Assembly (NCBI GenBank): GCA_963664605.1
Contig: OY761536.1
Span: 868,001-932,000, forward strand
DNA from: JAHOYW01 sp963664605
GTDB taxonomy: Bacteria > Verrucomicrobiota > Lentisphaeria > Victivallales > Victivallaceae
Reading direction: 5' to 3'
Length of the DNA stretch: 64,000 nucleotides
The position numbers and the translations under genes are program-made. Each line of letters opens with the position of its first letter. Positions within the stretch are counted from its first letter, which is position 1. Under the pieces are notes generated by a model, which had not been told where the DNA came from, searched no databases, and was given only the letters and a program-made list of their open reading frames with translations. Below, in pieces: positions 33,685 through 43,726 of this stretch.

Positions 33685-36480
33685 ATGGATCATTGTAAAC
33701 TGCCTAAGGAAATCCTGGGAAATTGGATTTGGGAAAAATCCCTTATTGACGCTCCTAATTCATCTTTACTTGTCCGTAAAGAATTTATGCTCAGCACCAG
33801 TCACAATGCCGCCGATTTCTGGATCAGCGCAAACTGCTCATACCAATTGTTTATCAATGAACGTCTGGTCGGCTTCGGCCCGCGTGCAAATCATTCTGCA
33901 TGTTCGACCTATATTGATGAATATGATTTTTCATACTATCTTGAGCAGGGCTCAAATGTCATTGCCGTAGTGGTTTCTCACACCCAGCCCAAAAAATCCC
34001 TCCGCGCTTTAAAACCGCCGGGATTATGGTGTCAGCTTGATCTGGATAACAAGCCTTTCCTGTGGACCGATAAAAAGTGGGACGTATTCAAAGCTGAAAA
34101 CTTCTCAAAGCCGTGTTCATATATGAATGATAAACGCGGCATGACCGAATCTATTGATTATAACCAGTACCCGGTTGATTGGATGAACAGCATAGGTACT
34201 TTGTCTCCGAAGTGGCATAAGACAGATCATATAAATCCGATCCAGAATGTTAAGGACAATCTCGAAATATGCCCGTTGACGCCGAATTCGGTCGATGAAA
34301 TATATTTTTTTGAAAACCTTTCAAAAGGCAGATATTATCCTGCCTGTGCTTTGACGCATTTCAATTTTAATGATATTTTCACCGCTCCGGGAATTTATGC
34401 TGCTGTGACTTTCTTGTTTATGGAAGAAGAAAAGGAACTGGAAGTTGAAGTCTTTGCTGATGACTCTTATAAGTTTTTCTGTAATAAGTCTCTGGTTAAA
34501 GCTAAACGCAGACAGGATGACCGGCTTTTCGGTTTAAGAAATGATAAAGCTGTCCTGAGTTTAAAAGCTGGCTGGAACCGTTTACTTGTCCTTCAGGAAA
34601 TCGAAAAGCGCGGCGTTGGAATAAGCTTTGCCTTCCAGTCGATGTTCCCGGACGAGCTTATCCTTTTTCAGGATACTATTGAAGATGCAGTCGCCTCCTG
34701 GAATATTGCCGGGCCTTTGCGTATGCCGCTAAGTGAGGCGACTCCCTCTATTTCTTTCGAGCGTTTGAATTCCCAGTCTTATATGCCGTCTTTCGAAAAT
34801 GCGCTGGATATTTCAAGCTATTTGAAGCATTGCAATTTTGAGTTGACGGAAACAGAATCTTCAGTATTTGCCGGACAAGGAGAATACCTTTTATTTAAGC
34901 TGGAAGAATTGAAGTATGGTTTTCTGTCAGTTGAAATAAACGCTTCACAGGGAGATATAGTTGACATCAGCCTTGGACAGTTTATTGATGACAATGATTT
35001 TCCGCTGAATTCGGACAAAGTTAAAAACACCCATACCATAATCTGCCGTGAAGGAAGAAATAAATTTATAAAGTTTAAGCCGGAGGAGATCTGTTATCTT
35101 ATGATTTCCGTACGCCAGGCGGCCGGTGAAGTCGAAGTCAATGACCTGATGTTTTCTGAATTTGCCCGCACCCATCACAATCAGACTTCTTTCAAATGTT
35201 CTGATGAGCAGTTAAATGAAATCTGGCGTATCGGCTGTAATTCCATACAGCGGGCATCCTCGTTTATATGCCAGAATGAATCCAGTATCCTTAATACATG
35301 CTGTCTCGGAGATTTTTATTTCCAAAGCTGTAACCTTATAAATGTTTTCGGCGATTATCATTTGGCTGAGGTCTGGTTGCGTAATTTTGCTGAAGCACAG
35401 TTTGAAAACGGCAATATTCCGGCAATATCATTTGGCGAAAGAATCTATTCGCAGATATCTCATCTTTTCCTTTTCTCAACTTGGATGCTTTTTCATTACC
35501 GCGCCAGCGCTGATGAGGAATTTTTGAAGAAAACCGCTCCGCATCTTGATCTGATTTTCGAATTATTTAAATCACTTACTGATGAAAATACCGGATTGTT
35601 TAAGGACGTTAATAAACATTTCAGGTCCATTTGCAGGTTGAACACCTTTTCTGAACAGCAGGACGGAATAAGTACCGATATTAATGCGCTTTACTGCCGG
35701 TTCCTGCTTTCCGCCGGTGAAATATATCGGGCGCTTGAACGACCAAAGGACTTGTTCAAGTGCTTTAAACAGGCTGCGCTTATAAATAAAAAAATAAATG
35801 AAACAAACTGGAATGCGGAGAAGCATCTTTTTGCTTCAAGCGATCTTGACCATGAAAACTGCTTTGACCTGTTCACCAATTTTATAGCTATTTATTCTGG
35901 AGTCGCATCAAATGCTGAATTTGAAAATATATTTGAACAGTTTTTCAGATTGGAGGCTCCATTCTCCAGATATCCGGAGCAGAGTGACTTGCCTTACTTC
36001 AATTTCCTGTTTACCGAAACAATGTTTGCTTTGGGGCAGACGCAATGGATACTGGAATATCTCAAGGACTATTGGACCCGGCGCATAGACAAGGAAACAT
36101 CGGCGTGGCTGGTTTCGCCCGATTCAAAAGAAATTGCCACTACTGATTTTTATAGAGGCAATACCGTCTGTCCCAATATATTTCTCCTGCATGAAGTTGC
36201 CGGTATAAGAGTTGCCGAACCTGGCTGTTCCACTATTTATTTCAACCCGGCGCTTGGTTTTGTAAAATGGGCAAATATTGTTTTCCCCAGTATTTACGGC
36301 AGTATAAAACTTGAGTGGGAGCATCTTGATGACGGTTCTCTGAATGTAACAATTGACGCCAAGTTCCCGTTGAAAGTGCTGCCTGAACTGTCATCCGAAA
36401 TCCTCAAGGACACGACCTTTACATTAGGCGATAACGTCACGCTTCTTGATTCTGAGTTGGTGATGGAGGAAATGGACTAA
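33685..36480 (+). CDS. GH78 alpha-L-rhamnosidase-like protein, active site degenerate
   Basis: A 931-residue protein without a signal peptide. The N-terminal part (about 1-150) resembles the carbohydrate-binding beta domain of GH78 rhamnosidases (NAADFWISANCSYQLFINE, then ARVNHSA-like GPRANHSACSTY). The (alpha/alpha)6 domain begins near SFKCSDEQLNEIWRIGCNSIQRA and ends near residue 830. At the place where GH78 enzymes have D-x-P-x-R-(D/E)-E-x-x-x-W-x-G-D, it has SSILNTCCLGDFYFQ, so the Arg/Glu cluster is gone. It may act on another sugar or only bind glycans. The start follows TAGGA. Its end overlaps purU by four bases. Confidence 0.7.
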   Translation: MDHCKLPKEILGNWIWEKSLIDAPNSSLLVRKEFMLSTSHNAADFWISANCSYQLFINERLVGFGPRANHSACSTYIDEYDFSYYLEQGSNVIAVVVSHTQPKKSLRALKPPGLWCQLDLDNKPFLWTDKKWDVFKAENFSKPCSYMNDKRGMTESIDYNQYPVDWMNSIGTLSPKWHKTDHINPIQNVKDNLEICPLTPNSVDEIYFFENLSKGRYYPACALTHFNFNDIFTAPGIYAAVTFLFMEEEKELEVEVFADDSYKFFCNKSLVKAKRRQDDRLFGLRNDKAVLSLKAGWNRLLVLQEIEKRGVGISFAFQSMFPDELILFQDTIEDAVASWNIAGPLRMPLSEATPSISFERLNSQSYMPSFENALDISSYLKHCNFELTETESSVFAGQGEYLLFKLEELKYGFLSVEINASQGDIVDISLGQFIDDNDFPLNSDKVKNTHTIICREGRNKFIKFKPEEICYLMISVRQAAGEVEVNDLMFSEFARTHHNQTSFKCSDEQLNEIWRIGCNSIQRASSFICQNESSILNTCCLGDFYFQSCNLINVFGDYHLAEVWLRNFAEAQFENGNIPAISFGERIYSQISHLFLFSTWMLFHYRASADEEFLKKTAPHLDLIFELFKSLTDENTGLFKDVNKHFRSICRLNTFSEQQDGISTDINALYCRFLLSAGEIYRALERPKDLFKCFKQAALINKKINETNWNAEKHLFASSDLDHENCFDLFTNFIAIYSGVASNAEFENIFEQFFRLEAPFSRYPEQSDLPYFNFLFTETMFALGQTQWILEYLKDYWTRRIDKETSAWLVSPDSKEIATTDFYRGNTVCPNIFLLHEVAGIRVAEPGCSTIYFNPALGFVKWANIVFPSIYGSIKLEWEHLDDGSLNVTIDAKFPLKVLPELSSEILKDTTFTLGDNVTLLDSELVMEEMD

Positions 36481-37331
36481 TTTGAAAAGACTATCGTCCG
36501 GCGTCCGGCGACAATGACGCGGTTCTCTAAATGTGCCCTTACTGCACGCGTCAGGACCCGACGCTCAATATCCTTGCCGATACCTTTCAAGTCATCCGGA
36601 CTCAATTCATGCGTGATGCGTTCGACATCCTGTTCAATAATCGGGCCTTCATCCAGATCGCGGGTTGCGTAATGCGCGGTGGCGCCTATTATCTTAACGC
36701 CATGCTCCCATGCTCGCTTGTATGGATAACCCCCTTTAAATGCCGGTAGAAAAGCATGATGTATATTTATTATGCCGCCTTTGAAACTCTCTATGAAGTC
36801 ATTAGACAGTATTTGCATGTAACGCGCAAGCACTACTACGTCAATATGATTTTTCTTTAACAGTTCCAGAACTTGAGCTTCCTGTTTAGCTTTTTCATCT
36901 TTTTTTACTGGACAGCAGTAATATGGGATTCTGAATTTATCGGCAACGTGTTCAAGGTCGGGGTGATTGCTGATAATCAACGGGATTTCGCAAGACAAGT
37001 CTTTTTCCTGATGGTGCACCAGCAAATCATAGAGGCAGTGAGAAGTTTTCGAAACCATAATTGCCATCCGTGGAACCTGATCAGAATATTGTATAGACCA
37101 GTTTAACTTGAGCTTTTCAGCAAGCTGATTGAAGTTTTTTTCCAGTTCGGAGCGGGTAATTGTCAATCCCGCCAAATCCAGTTTTATCCGCATATAATAT
37201 TTGTTTTCATGCAGATCTGTATATTGCTGGCAGCGCAGGATATTGAATCCTCTGGCGTAGAAAAAATCAGATATTGCTGCCAGCAGGCCCTTCCGGTCTT
37301 CAGTTTGTATCAGGAAAAAAGCACTTTTCAT
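36477..37331 (-). CDS. purU: Formyltetrahydrofolate deformylase
   Basis: Hydrolyses 10-formyl-THF to formate and THF, balancing one-carbon pools and supplying formate for purine synthesis. The 284 residues have an N-terminal ACT domain (about 1-85) and a formyltransferase-fold domain with VVLARYMQILS, the catalytic NIHHAFLPAFKGG, and GATAHYATRDLDEGPIIEQD with the catalytic Asp. This pattern is specific to PurU rather than PurN. It stands alone, with a four-base 3' overlap with the GH78-like gene. Confidence 0.95.
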   Translation of the reverse strand: MKSAFFLIQTEDRKGLLAAISDFFYARGFNILRCQQYTDLHENKYYMRIKLDLAGLTITRSELEKNFNQLAEKLKLNWSIQYSDQVPRMAIMVSKTSHCLYDLLVHHQEKDLSCEIPLIISNHPDLEHVADKFRIPYYCCPVKKDEKAKQEAQVLELLKKNHIDVVVLARYMQILSNDFIESFKGGIINIHHAFLPAFKGGYPYKRAWEHGVKIIGATAHYATRDLDEGPIIEQDVERITHELSPDDLKGIGKDIERRVLTRAVRAHLENRVIVAGRRTIVFSN

Positions 37332-37579
37332 TATCTGAACCTGTAAAAATTTTTGAATTCACAATTATAAAAAATATACCCGCGAAATAATAATAGTCAA
37401 AAAAATACTCGGAATATGCAGCAAAACGAGAAAGGTTGAGGATAAAATTATGTGCTTTTTTAGACAAAGTGATTTGCTCTTTTCCTGTTCGAGTGGTAAA
37501 TTATATGGCTCATACTCTATACTAATGAAAGGTATATTGCTTGTATATAAATAATTTAACAATAAACTGAGGTTAATTG

Positions 37580-39565
37580 ATGGTAGACAAACAAAGCCTT
37601 GGCAGGGAAATCGATAACTCGAGGTTGATGACCAAATTGTCTGTCCTCGGAGGTGTTGGCTCTTTAATTCTTGCTGTTTTGATATTAATTCTCGGAATCG
37701 CGTCAAAGTTCGCTGGTTCAGACACCTTTAACCTGGCAATAATACCTTACGTCATGGCAACATTGTTTGCTTTCAGCGCCATGATTTATGGTTTGATGTC
37801 TACATCCTCCGCTCAGGAGGAAGAAGAAAAGCTGTTACTGGAAAACCGTAAACAGAACAATATCTTGAACATTGAGGAAGATGTCCGCTTTACTGCCGGG
37901 CGCTCTTTCGAAAACTATAAAAAATATGCTCCCTTTGTATTGGCTGTGCTTGGTGCGTTAATCATTGCGTGGATCGGAGGAAGTTTTTATTCATCTTGGG
38001 CAGCCAGGCCGCCAGAGGTTAAAAATCTGCCTTCTGACCCGAATTTGTCTGCTTTTGTTTCAGGGCTTTTTATGTTGATAAGTGTTTTTGCCGGAGCTTT
38101 CCTGATCGGGCAGTCCAGGACAAAGACTTTTCGCTGGCTGCAGCCGCTTGGAGCCTGGCTGATTCTCGGATTTGTTGTCTTGCTGACCGCGGGAATTTCC
38201 ACTTTGCTTACCAGCAGGTTCCTCCCGCAGGCGGATTACTATACATCCCATGCGGTAATTATCTTGTATATGGTTCTCGGCGCAGAGTTTGTTATCAATC
38301 TAATTGTTGAGTTTTACCGTCCGCGAACAATCGAAGAGCCGCGCCCGGTATTTGAAAGCCGTTTGCTTGCTTTATTTACTGAACCGGGCGGGGTCATGCG
38401 TAATATTGCTGACACCCTTGATTACCAGTTCGGCTTTAAAGTTTCAGGTACATGGATATATCACTTCATGGAAAGAGCTTTATTTCCACTGTTCATTCTC
38501 TGGCTGATTGTTTTATGGGCCTTTACATGTATTCAGGAAGTCGGCCCTAATGAGGTTGGTATCAGAAAACGTTTTGGAAAAATCGTCAGCACAGAACAGT
38601 TAAGCCCCGGAATTTATTTTACCCTGCCTTATCCGTTTGGAAATGTAGACCGTTATTCCTGTTCTCAAATCCATCAGGTGCTGGTTGGCCCGGAAATGAT
38701 TGACAATAAAGGCAAAAAGGTGCTTCCGCGGATCATTCTGTGGACAAAAGAACATTTTGCCAAAGAATCAAAATATTTAGTCGCTGTAAAACAGAATGTG
38801 ACTTATGCAGAGGCTGTTGCCAGGGAAAATCGGAAAAATGCTTTGGCAGGCAATAAAAACATGCTCTCAAAAAGCAGCGCCACCCCGGTTTCATTTTTAG
38901 GTTCGACTATACCTATTCAGTTTCGTATCAAAAAAGATAAGCTTATTGATTTTGCTTATAAGCATGATAACGCGGAAACAATTCTCAAAAATATTGGAGA
39001 AATGGAAGCAACCAGATATTTTGCCAGTACAGACTTTATGTCGGTGATGTCTTATGAACGTCATAAAGCGTCTGCTGCTTTACATTCCAGAATCCAGAAG
39101 GCGGCTGATGACATTGGGCTCGGTGTTGAGATCGTAGAGGTTAATTTACTTGATGTACACCCGCCGGTCGGAGATGTATCCAAGGAGTTCCAGAAGGTCA
39201 TTGAAGCCCTTGAGAATAAAGAAACACAGATTTTGGCTGCAAAAGCCTACCGCTCAGGAACATTGCCTTTGATCCAGGCGCAGAAGGCAAGCATCATTGC
39301 AACTGCGGAAGCATACAAATACCGGGTTCAAAATGTTGCCAGAGCTGAGAGTGAACGCTTTGAAAAACAGTTGACAGCCTTTGAGATTATGCCTGCCATG
39401 TATAAATTACGTACCTATTTAGCTTTTCTCGAACAGGATACCGCAAAAATCCGCAAGTTTATAGTCAGTTCCGATATGCCATATCAGGTCTATGAGTTGA
39501 ATCTTGAACAAAAGCAGCGTCTTGATCTTATCGATGCGGATCTTGATGCGATTACACCAAAATAA
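37580..39565 (+). CDS. Polytopic SPFH (HflK-like) protein, first of three
   Basis: I chose ATG 37580, which has GAGG at a good distance; an in-frame TTG is three bases earlier. The 661-residue protein has about six membrane helices (19-41, 51-73, 117-138, 157-178, 187-211, 223-245) before a seventh (302-318) that leads directly into an SPFH/band 7 domain (EVGPNEVGIRKRFGKIV, then to about 590). HflK proteins have only the last helix. SPFH proteins scaffold membrane microdomains and in E. coli HflK/HflC control FtsH; no ftsH gene is in the window. It heads a seven-gene collinear run with gaps of 3-36 bases. Confidence 0.85.
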   Translation: MVDKQSLGREIDNSRLMTKLSVLGGVGSLILAVLILILGIASKFAGSDTFNLAIIPYVMATLFAFSAMIYGLMSTSSAQEEEEKLLLENRKQNNILNIEEDVRFTAGRSFENYKKYAPFVLAVLGALIIAWIGGSFYSSWAARPPEVKNLPSDPNLSAFVSGLFMLISVFAGAFLIGQSRTKTFRWLQPLGAWLILGFVVLLTAGISTLLTSRFLPQADYYTSHAVIILYMVLGAEFVINLIVEFYRPRTIEEPRPVFESRLLALFTEPGGVMRNIADTLDYQFGFKVSGTWIYHFMERALFPLFILWLIVLWAFTCIQEVGPNEVGIRKRFGKIVSTEQLSPGIYFTLPYPFGNVDRYSCSQIHQVLVGPEMIDNKGKKVLPRIILWTKEHFAKESKYLVAVKQNVTYAEAVARENRKNALAGNKNMLSKSSATPVSFLGSTIPIQFRIKKDKLIDFAYKHDNAETILKNIGEMEATRYFASTDFMSVMSYERHKASAALHSRIQKAADDIGLGVEIVEVNLLDVHPPVGDVSKEFQKVIEALENKETQILAAKAYRSGTLPLIQAQKASIIATAEAYKYRVQNVARAESERFEKQLTAFEIMPAMYKLRTYLAFLEQDTAKIRKFIVSSDMPYQVYELNLEQKQRLDLIDADLDAITPK

Positions 39566-39601
39566 AACAAATAACATAATATATAAAGGAGTCTGAAAAT
39601 T

Positions 39602-40543
39602 ATGACTGCAAAAAATAAACTCTTCACTCATTGGCCGACATTGCTCTTAGGTTTTATCGTTGCCGCTTTTTTCCTGATCGCAATATTCTCGTTCCAGATC
39701 AATGAAACAGAAACTGCTATTGTTACAACTTTTGGTACGCCAAGTGAAAAGCCGGTGGAACCCGGCTTGCATATGAGATGGCCGTATCCTATTCAGGAAG
39801 TGTATCGCTTTGACCGCCGGGTGCGTTGCTTCTCAGGAACAATTGGTAAAGACGGACAGGAAACTTCGACTCGCGACAATCAAAATATTATTGTCAGCAT
39901 CTTCATTAATTACCGTATCGTTGACGCTCATAAATTTTACAGTTCACTGGTCACAATCCCGAAAGGTGAAGCGCAACTGAATACTTGGATGCGCGGCGTC
40001 ACTCTTGAAGTGTTCGGACGCTATAATTTCGGTGAACTGGTTAACGTTGATCCTAAAAAGATGCGCCTTACGAAAATCCAGGACGAGATCCTTAAAAAAT
40101 TACAGGAACAGACAGAGTCATCCGGGATAGAAGTCAGTTTTGTCGGAATCAATTCCTTGAATATCCCCGAGTCGATCAGCAAAAGTGTTTTTGACCGTAT
40201 GATTAAGGAACGCAAGGTTGAAGCTGAAAAATTCCTGGCTGAAGGTAAAAGTGAAGCTCAGAGAATAAGAACCGATACTAACCGGAAAAGAGATGACGAG
40301 TTGGCGAAAGCCACTGCGAAAGCTAAAGAAATCCGGGCGCAGGGAGACGCGAGCGCAGCTAAATATTATGCTACTTATAAGAAAAGCCCGGAGTTGGCGG
40401 CATTCCTTCGTAAACTTGACTCTCTCCGGACAATCATGAAATCAAAAACAACTTTGATACTTGATACCAATTCAGCTCCGTTCGATGTCTTTAAAATGGA
40501 TGCGGAAAAACTTAAAATTGCCGGTCCACGGAAAAAACAATAA
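39602..40543 (+). CDS. SPFH protein, HflC-like
   Basis: A 313-residue protein with one N-terminal membrane helix (about 13-31) and an SPFH domain beginning INETETAIVTTFGTPSEKPVEPGLHMRWPYPIQEV (within residues 34-70). The later AEGKSEAQRIRTDTNRKRDDELAKATAKAKEIRAQGDASA is the coiled-coil helix typical of HflC (within about 210-265), which is the shorter HflC partner. It is second of three SPFH genes; the next starts 17 bases on. Placing HflC between two HflK-like genes is unlike the usual hflK-hflC pair. Confidence 0.88.
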   Translation: MTAKNKLFTHWPTLLLGFIVAAFFLIAIFSFQINETETAIVTTFGTPSEKPVEPGLHMRWPYPIQEVYRFDRRVRCFSGTIGKDGQETSTRDNQNIIVSIFINYRIVDAHKFYSSLVTIPKGEAQLNTWMRGVTLEVFGRYNFGELVNVDPKKMRLTKIQDEILKKLQEQTESSGIEVSFVGINSLNIPESISKSVFDRMIKERKVEAEKFLAEGKSEAQRIRTDTNRKRDDELAKATAKAKEIRAQGDASAAKYYATYKKSPELAAFLRKLDSLRTIMKSKTTLILDTNSAPFDVFKMDAEKLKIAGPRKKQ

Positions 40544-40560
40544 ACCGGAGAAATTTATAC

Positions 40561-41688
40561 ATGGATAAATTTACTACAACAAATGATCCGAAACAACAGC
40601 AGCAGGACAGTCTGTACGATGCCGGTTTAAAATCTCTGGTCAAAAGTTTGCAGATAGTTTTCATATTCCTCGTGGTTGTAATTCTTGGAATGCTGATTCG
40701 TTTTCTCACTCTGGAAGGATATTTCTATGTAAAAAAATCTCAGGAAGCGGTAATTGTGCTGCGCTTTGGAAGATATGTGGATACTTTCGATAAAGGATGG
40801 CATTGGTTTCTGCCTTATCCCGTTCACAAATTTATCACTTTCAAAACAAACAGGCAGACCCTCAAGGTAAACTTTCTGCCTGCGCCAGTTAAGCAGCTCG
40901 GCCCTCAGGGGCAGCCGCCAGTCGGTAAACCGCTTGTTCCCGGGATGGATTCCTACCTGATTACCGGCGACGCCAATATTATACATACCGAATGGGTCAT
41001 TAATTATAAAATTGAAAACCCAAAAGCATATTTCGATAATACTTCATGGCCGGAAAATCCGATGGACCCTGATAAAATTGAAGACGGGGATATCCCGGGA
41101 GCCCGTGGACCGCAGACTTTGCTGAAAAGCCTGCTTTATGATGCCGCTATTAAAGTGACCGCTTCCATGAAAGTCGATGATATTTTGACCAGGAACAAGC
41201 TGCTTTATAAAAATAAAGTGCTGGGTTTGCTTACTAAGAATATCGAAAAAATGAATTGCGGTATTAAGATAATCGAACTTAATTTGAACAATGTTGCTCC
41301 GCCGTTAAGCACAAAAGACGCTTTTACCGCTGTTACTAATGCCGGTAATGCTGCTTCCGCTTTAGTGGATAAAGCGAAGGAATACAAAGTACAGGTGGAA
41401 AATGATGTTGAAACGCAAGTCGCCCAGATTCAAGCTGATGCTTCTGTTTACAAGACGACTGTCGTTTCTCAAGCCAAAGCCGACAGTGTTTATTTTGACA
41501 GTATTTATAAAGAATACAAGAAAAATCCTGATACAGTTTTGATGGCATTGTATAATAACACTTTGTCTGCGGTACTTGATAAGATCGATCAGAAATATAT
41601 TATGCCTGTCAGTACTGGAAGTAAACAGGAAGTCCGCATAAAAATCAATCCTGAAATTGTAAAAGAAAAGAATAAAGATATAAACTAA
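40561..41688 (+). CDS. SPFH protein, HflK-like, third of three
   Basis: A 375-residue protein with a Gln-rich cytoplasmic N-terminus, a single helix at about 31-51, and an SPFH domain starting KKSQEAVIVLRFGRYVD. The SPFH core continues through LITGDANIIHTEWVINYKI and IKIIELNLNNVAPP. This is the normal HflK topology, in contrast to the first gene of the run. It lacks the long Gly-rich N-terminus of E. coli HflK. The metal ATPase gene starts 12 bases later. Confidence 0.88.
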   Translation: MDKFTTTNDPKQQQQDSLYDAGLKSLVKSLQIVFIFLVVVILGMLIRFLTLEGYFYVKKSQEAVIVLRFGRYVDTFDKGWHWFLPYPVHKFITFKTNRQTLKVNFLPAPVKQLGPQGQPPVGKPLVPGMDSYLITGDANIIHTEWVINYKIENPKAYFDNTSWPENPMDPDKIEDGDIPGARGPQTLLKSLLYDAAIKVTASMKVDDILTRNKLLYKNKVLGLLTKNIEKMNCGIKIIELNLNNVAPPLSTKDAFTAVTNAGNAASALVDKAKEYKVQVENDVETQVAQIQADASVYKTTVVSQAKADSVYFDSIYKEYKKNPDTVLMALYNNTLSAVLDKIDQKYIMPVSTGSKQEVRIKINPEIVKEKNKDIN

Positions 41689-41700
41689 GGGGCATAAAAT

Positions 41701-43698
41701 ATGGCTAAAGAACATACACATGATCATAATTGCCAGGATCATGGTTGCCAGGCGCATGACCATGCTGAACATAATCATGGAGGCGGTATAACCTGTCCTG
41801 TCTGCGGCAATATGTCCGAAGGCGCGGGCCATGACCGTTCCATGGGAAAAGTGACAACCGCGGTCATAGGCGGTGGATTTATTCTCAACTCATATGTTTT
41901 AGGATGGCTTCTCCCGGATCAGACTTTTGCCGCCATGTTCAGTGCGATTATTGGTGCGGTTACCTTGGCATTCCCGATTATATTTACTGCTATTAAAGAC
42001 CTTGTCAGAGGCCAGGTATATATGAATGAACTGGTTGCTCTGGCAATTCTTGCGGCGATGGCTGGCGGGGATTTTCAGACTGCGGGATTAATAGCATTTT
42101 TCCTGCTGGCGACGATTATTATCGAAACCAGAACCGCCAGCGGCGCTCAGCGTTCCATTGAGGAACTGGTGAAACTGACTCCAAGTACTGCCAGAAAAAT
42201 TGTTGACGGTAAAGAAGTTGAAGTTCAGGCGCTGGATCTCAAGATTGGTGACGTGATAAGTGTTCGTCCTGGTGAAAACTTTCCGGTTGACGGTCGTGTC
42301 CTTAAAGGGGAGAGTGCAGTCAATCAAGCTTCCATTACTGGAGAGTCTCTGCCGCTTGACAAAGTTCCCGGGGATGATGTTTTTGCCGGAACGCAGAACC
42401 TTACTGGGCAAATTGAAATGGAAGTTACCAAGGTCGGCGAAGATACGACTTTAGGTAAAGTTAAAGATATGATTCTGGCGGCGGAAAGTTCCCGTACGCC
42501 AATAGTGCGTATTATTGACCGTTATGCCGGATATTACACTCCGACAATCCTGATGCTTGCCGGGGTTACCTGGTCATTTACCCAGAGCATGGAGCGAGTG
42601 ATTACTTTGATGGTTATTGCTTGTCCCTGTGCGATTGTGCTTGCTACCCCGACTGCGGTTATTGCCGCGGTTGCCGCGGCTGCCCGCCTGGGAATTTTTA
42701 TTAAAAACATAAGTCATTTGGAACTGGCTGCGAAGATCCGCGCTTTCGTGTTTGACAAAACCGGTACCTTGACCGACGGTATTTTATCTGTAACCAAACT
42801 TAGCCCGCTTGGCGATATGTCACCTGCTGAACTGCTTAAGATTGCCGCTTCAGCTGAGATCCACAGTAACCACCCGACAGCTATAGCTCTCCAGAAGTTA
42901 GCCGAGGAAGCTGGGCTGGAACTGGACAAGACCGGCTCCGCCAAAGAAGAACATGGTAAAGGCGTGGAAGTCACTATCGGTAAAAAAACGATTCGGGTCG
43001 GACGTGCCGCATGGCTTGAAAAGATGGGACTTGAAATCGGTAAACACCATGATGATGAATCACACGGTATGAGTGTGGTATATGTCGCCAGTAACGACAA
43101 ACTTATCGGCTGGATCGGGTTCAAAGATAAACTCCGTAATGAAACCAGTCAGATCCTTACTGATCTTAAGACACTTGGCGTGAAACATTGTGCAATGGTG
43201 ACTGGAGATCGTGAGTCGGTGGCAAAAACTGTTGCTGCTGATATTCTCATTGATGAATACCGTTCTGAATGTCTACCTGAAGATAAAGTTGAATACGTGG
43301 AAAAAGTTAAAAAATCATCCCGCGTTGCAGTTGTTGGTGACGGTGTGAATGATGCTCCTGCTTTGGCTGCGGGAGATTTGGGTATTGCCATGGGGGCGAT
43401 CGGTAGTGATATTGCGGTTAACAGTGCATCAATAGCTTTGATGACAAATGATTTGCGCCGGGTTCCGCTGCTGATCTTCCTATCCAAGAAACTGCGTACC
43501 ATAGTTAATCAAAATTTATTTGTCGGGCTGCTTTTTGTCCTTGGCGGTATGGTTCTCGCGGTGTTCGGTGAACTCGGACCGGTTCAGGCGGCATTCCTCC
43601 ATACTTTCAGTACTTTGCTGATTATCTTCAATAGCGCAAGACTTGTCAGGGTTGGTGAAGAACTGACGCTTGAAGAAAGCCGCGCGGCTCAAAATTAA
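41701..43698 (+). CDS. P1B-type metal ATPase with His-rich N-terminus
   Basis: A 665-residue heavy-metal pump. There is no HMA domain; instead residues 1-30 hold eight His, and a CPVC pair follows at 32-35. Motifs: TGES at 213-216, CPC at 308-310 in IACPCAIVLATPTA, phosphorylated Asp352 in DKTGTLT, HP at 391-392, and GDGVNDAPALAAGDLG. The final helix reads AAFLHTFSTLLIIFNSARL, where Zn/Cd pumps usually have an Asp at the His position. Metal specificity therefore cannot be assigned; Zn, Mn and Cu are all possible. It lies between the SPFH genes and an ABC transporter. Confidence 0.88.
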   Translation: MAKEHTHDHNCQDHGCQAHDHAEHNHGGGITCPVCGNMSEGAGHDRSMGKVTTAVIGGGFILNSYVLGWLLPDQTFAAMFSAIIGAVTLAFPIIFTAIKDLVRGQVYMNELVALAILAAMAGGDFQTAGLIAFFLLATIIIETRTASGAQRSIEELVKLTPSTARKIVDGKEVEVQALDLKIGDVISVRPGENFPVDGRVLKGESAVNQASITGESLPLDKVPGDDVFAGTQNLTGQIEMEVTKVGEDTTLGKVKDMILAAESSRTPIVRIIDRYAGYYTPTILMLAGVTWSFTQSMERVITLMVIACPCAIVLATPTAVIAAVAAAARLGIFIKNISHLELAAKIRAFVFDKTGTLTDGILSVTKLSPLGDMSPAELLKIAASAEIHSNHPTAIALQKLAEEAGLELDKTGSAKEEHGKGVEVTIGKKTIRVGRAAWLEKMGLEIGKHHDDESHGMSVVYVASNDKLIGWIGFKDKLRNETSQILTDLKTLGVKHCAMVTGDRESVAKTVAADILIDEYRSECLPEDKVEYVEKVKKSSRVAVVGDGVNDAPALAAGDLGIAMGAIGSDIAVNSASIALMTNDLRRVPLLIFLSKKLRTIVNQNLFVGLLFVLGGMVLAVFGELGPVQAAFLHTFSTLLIIFNSARLVRVGEELTLEESRAAQN

Positions 43699-43726
43699 AC
43701 TATAACATAAACAGGACAGCTTAATC

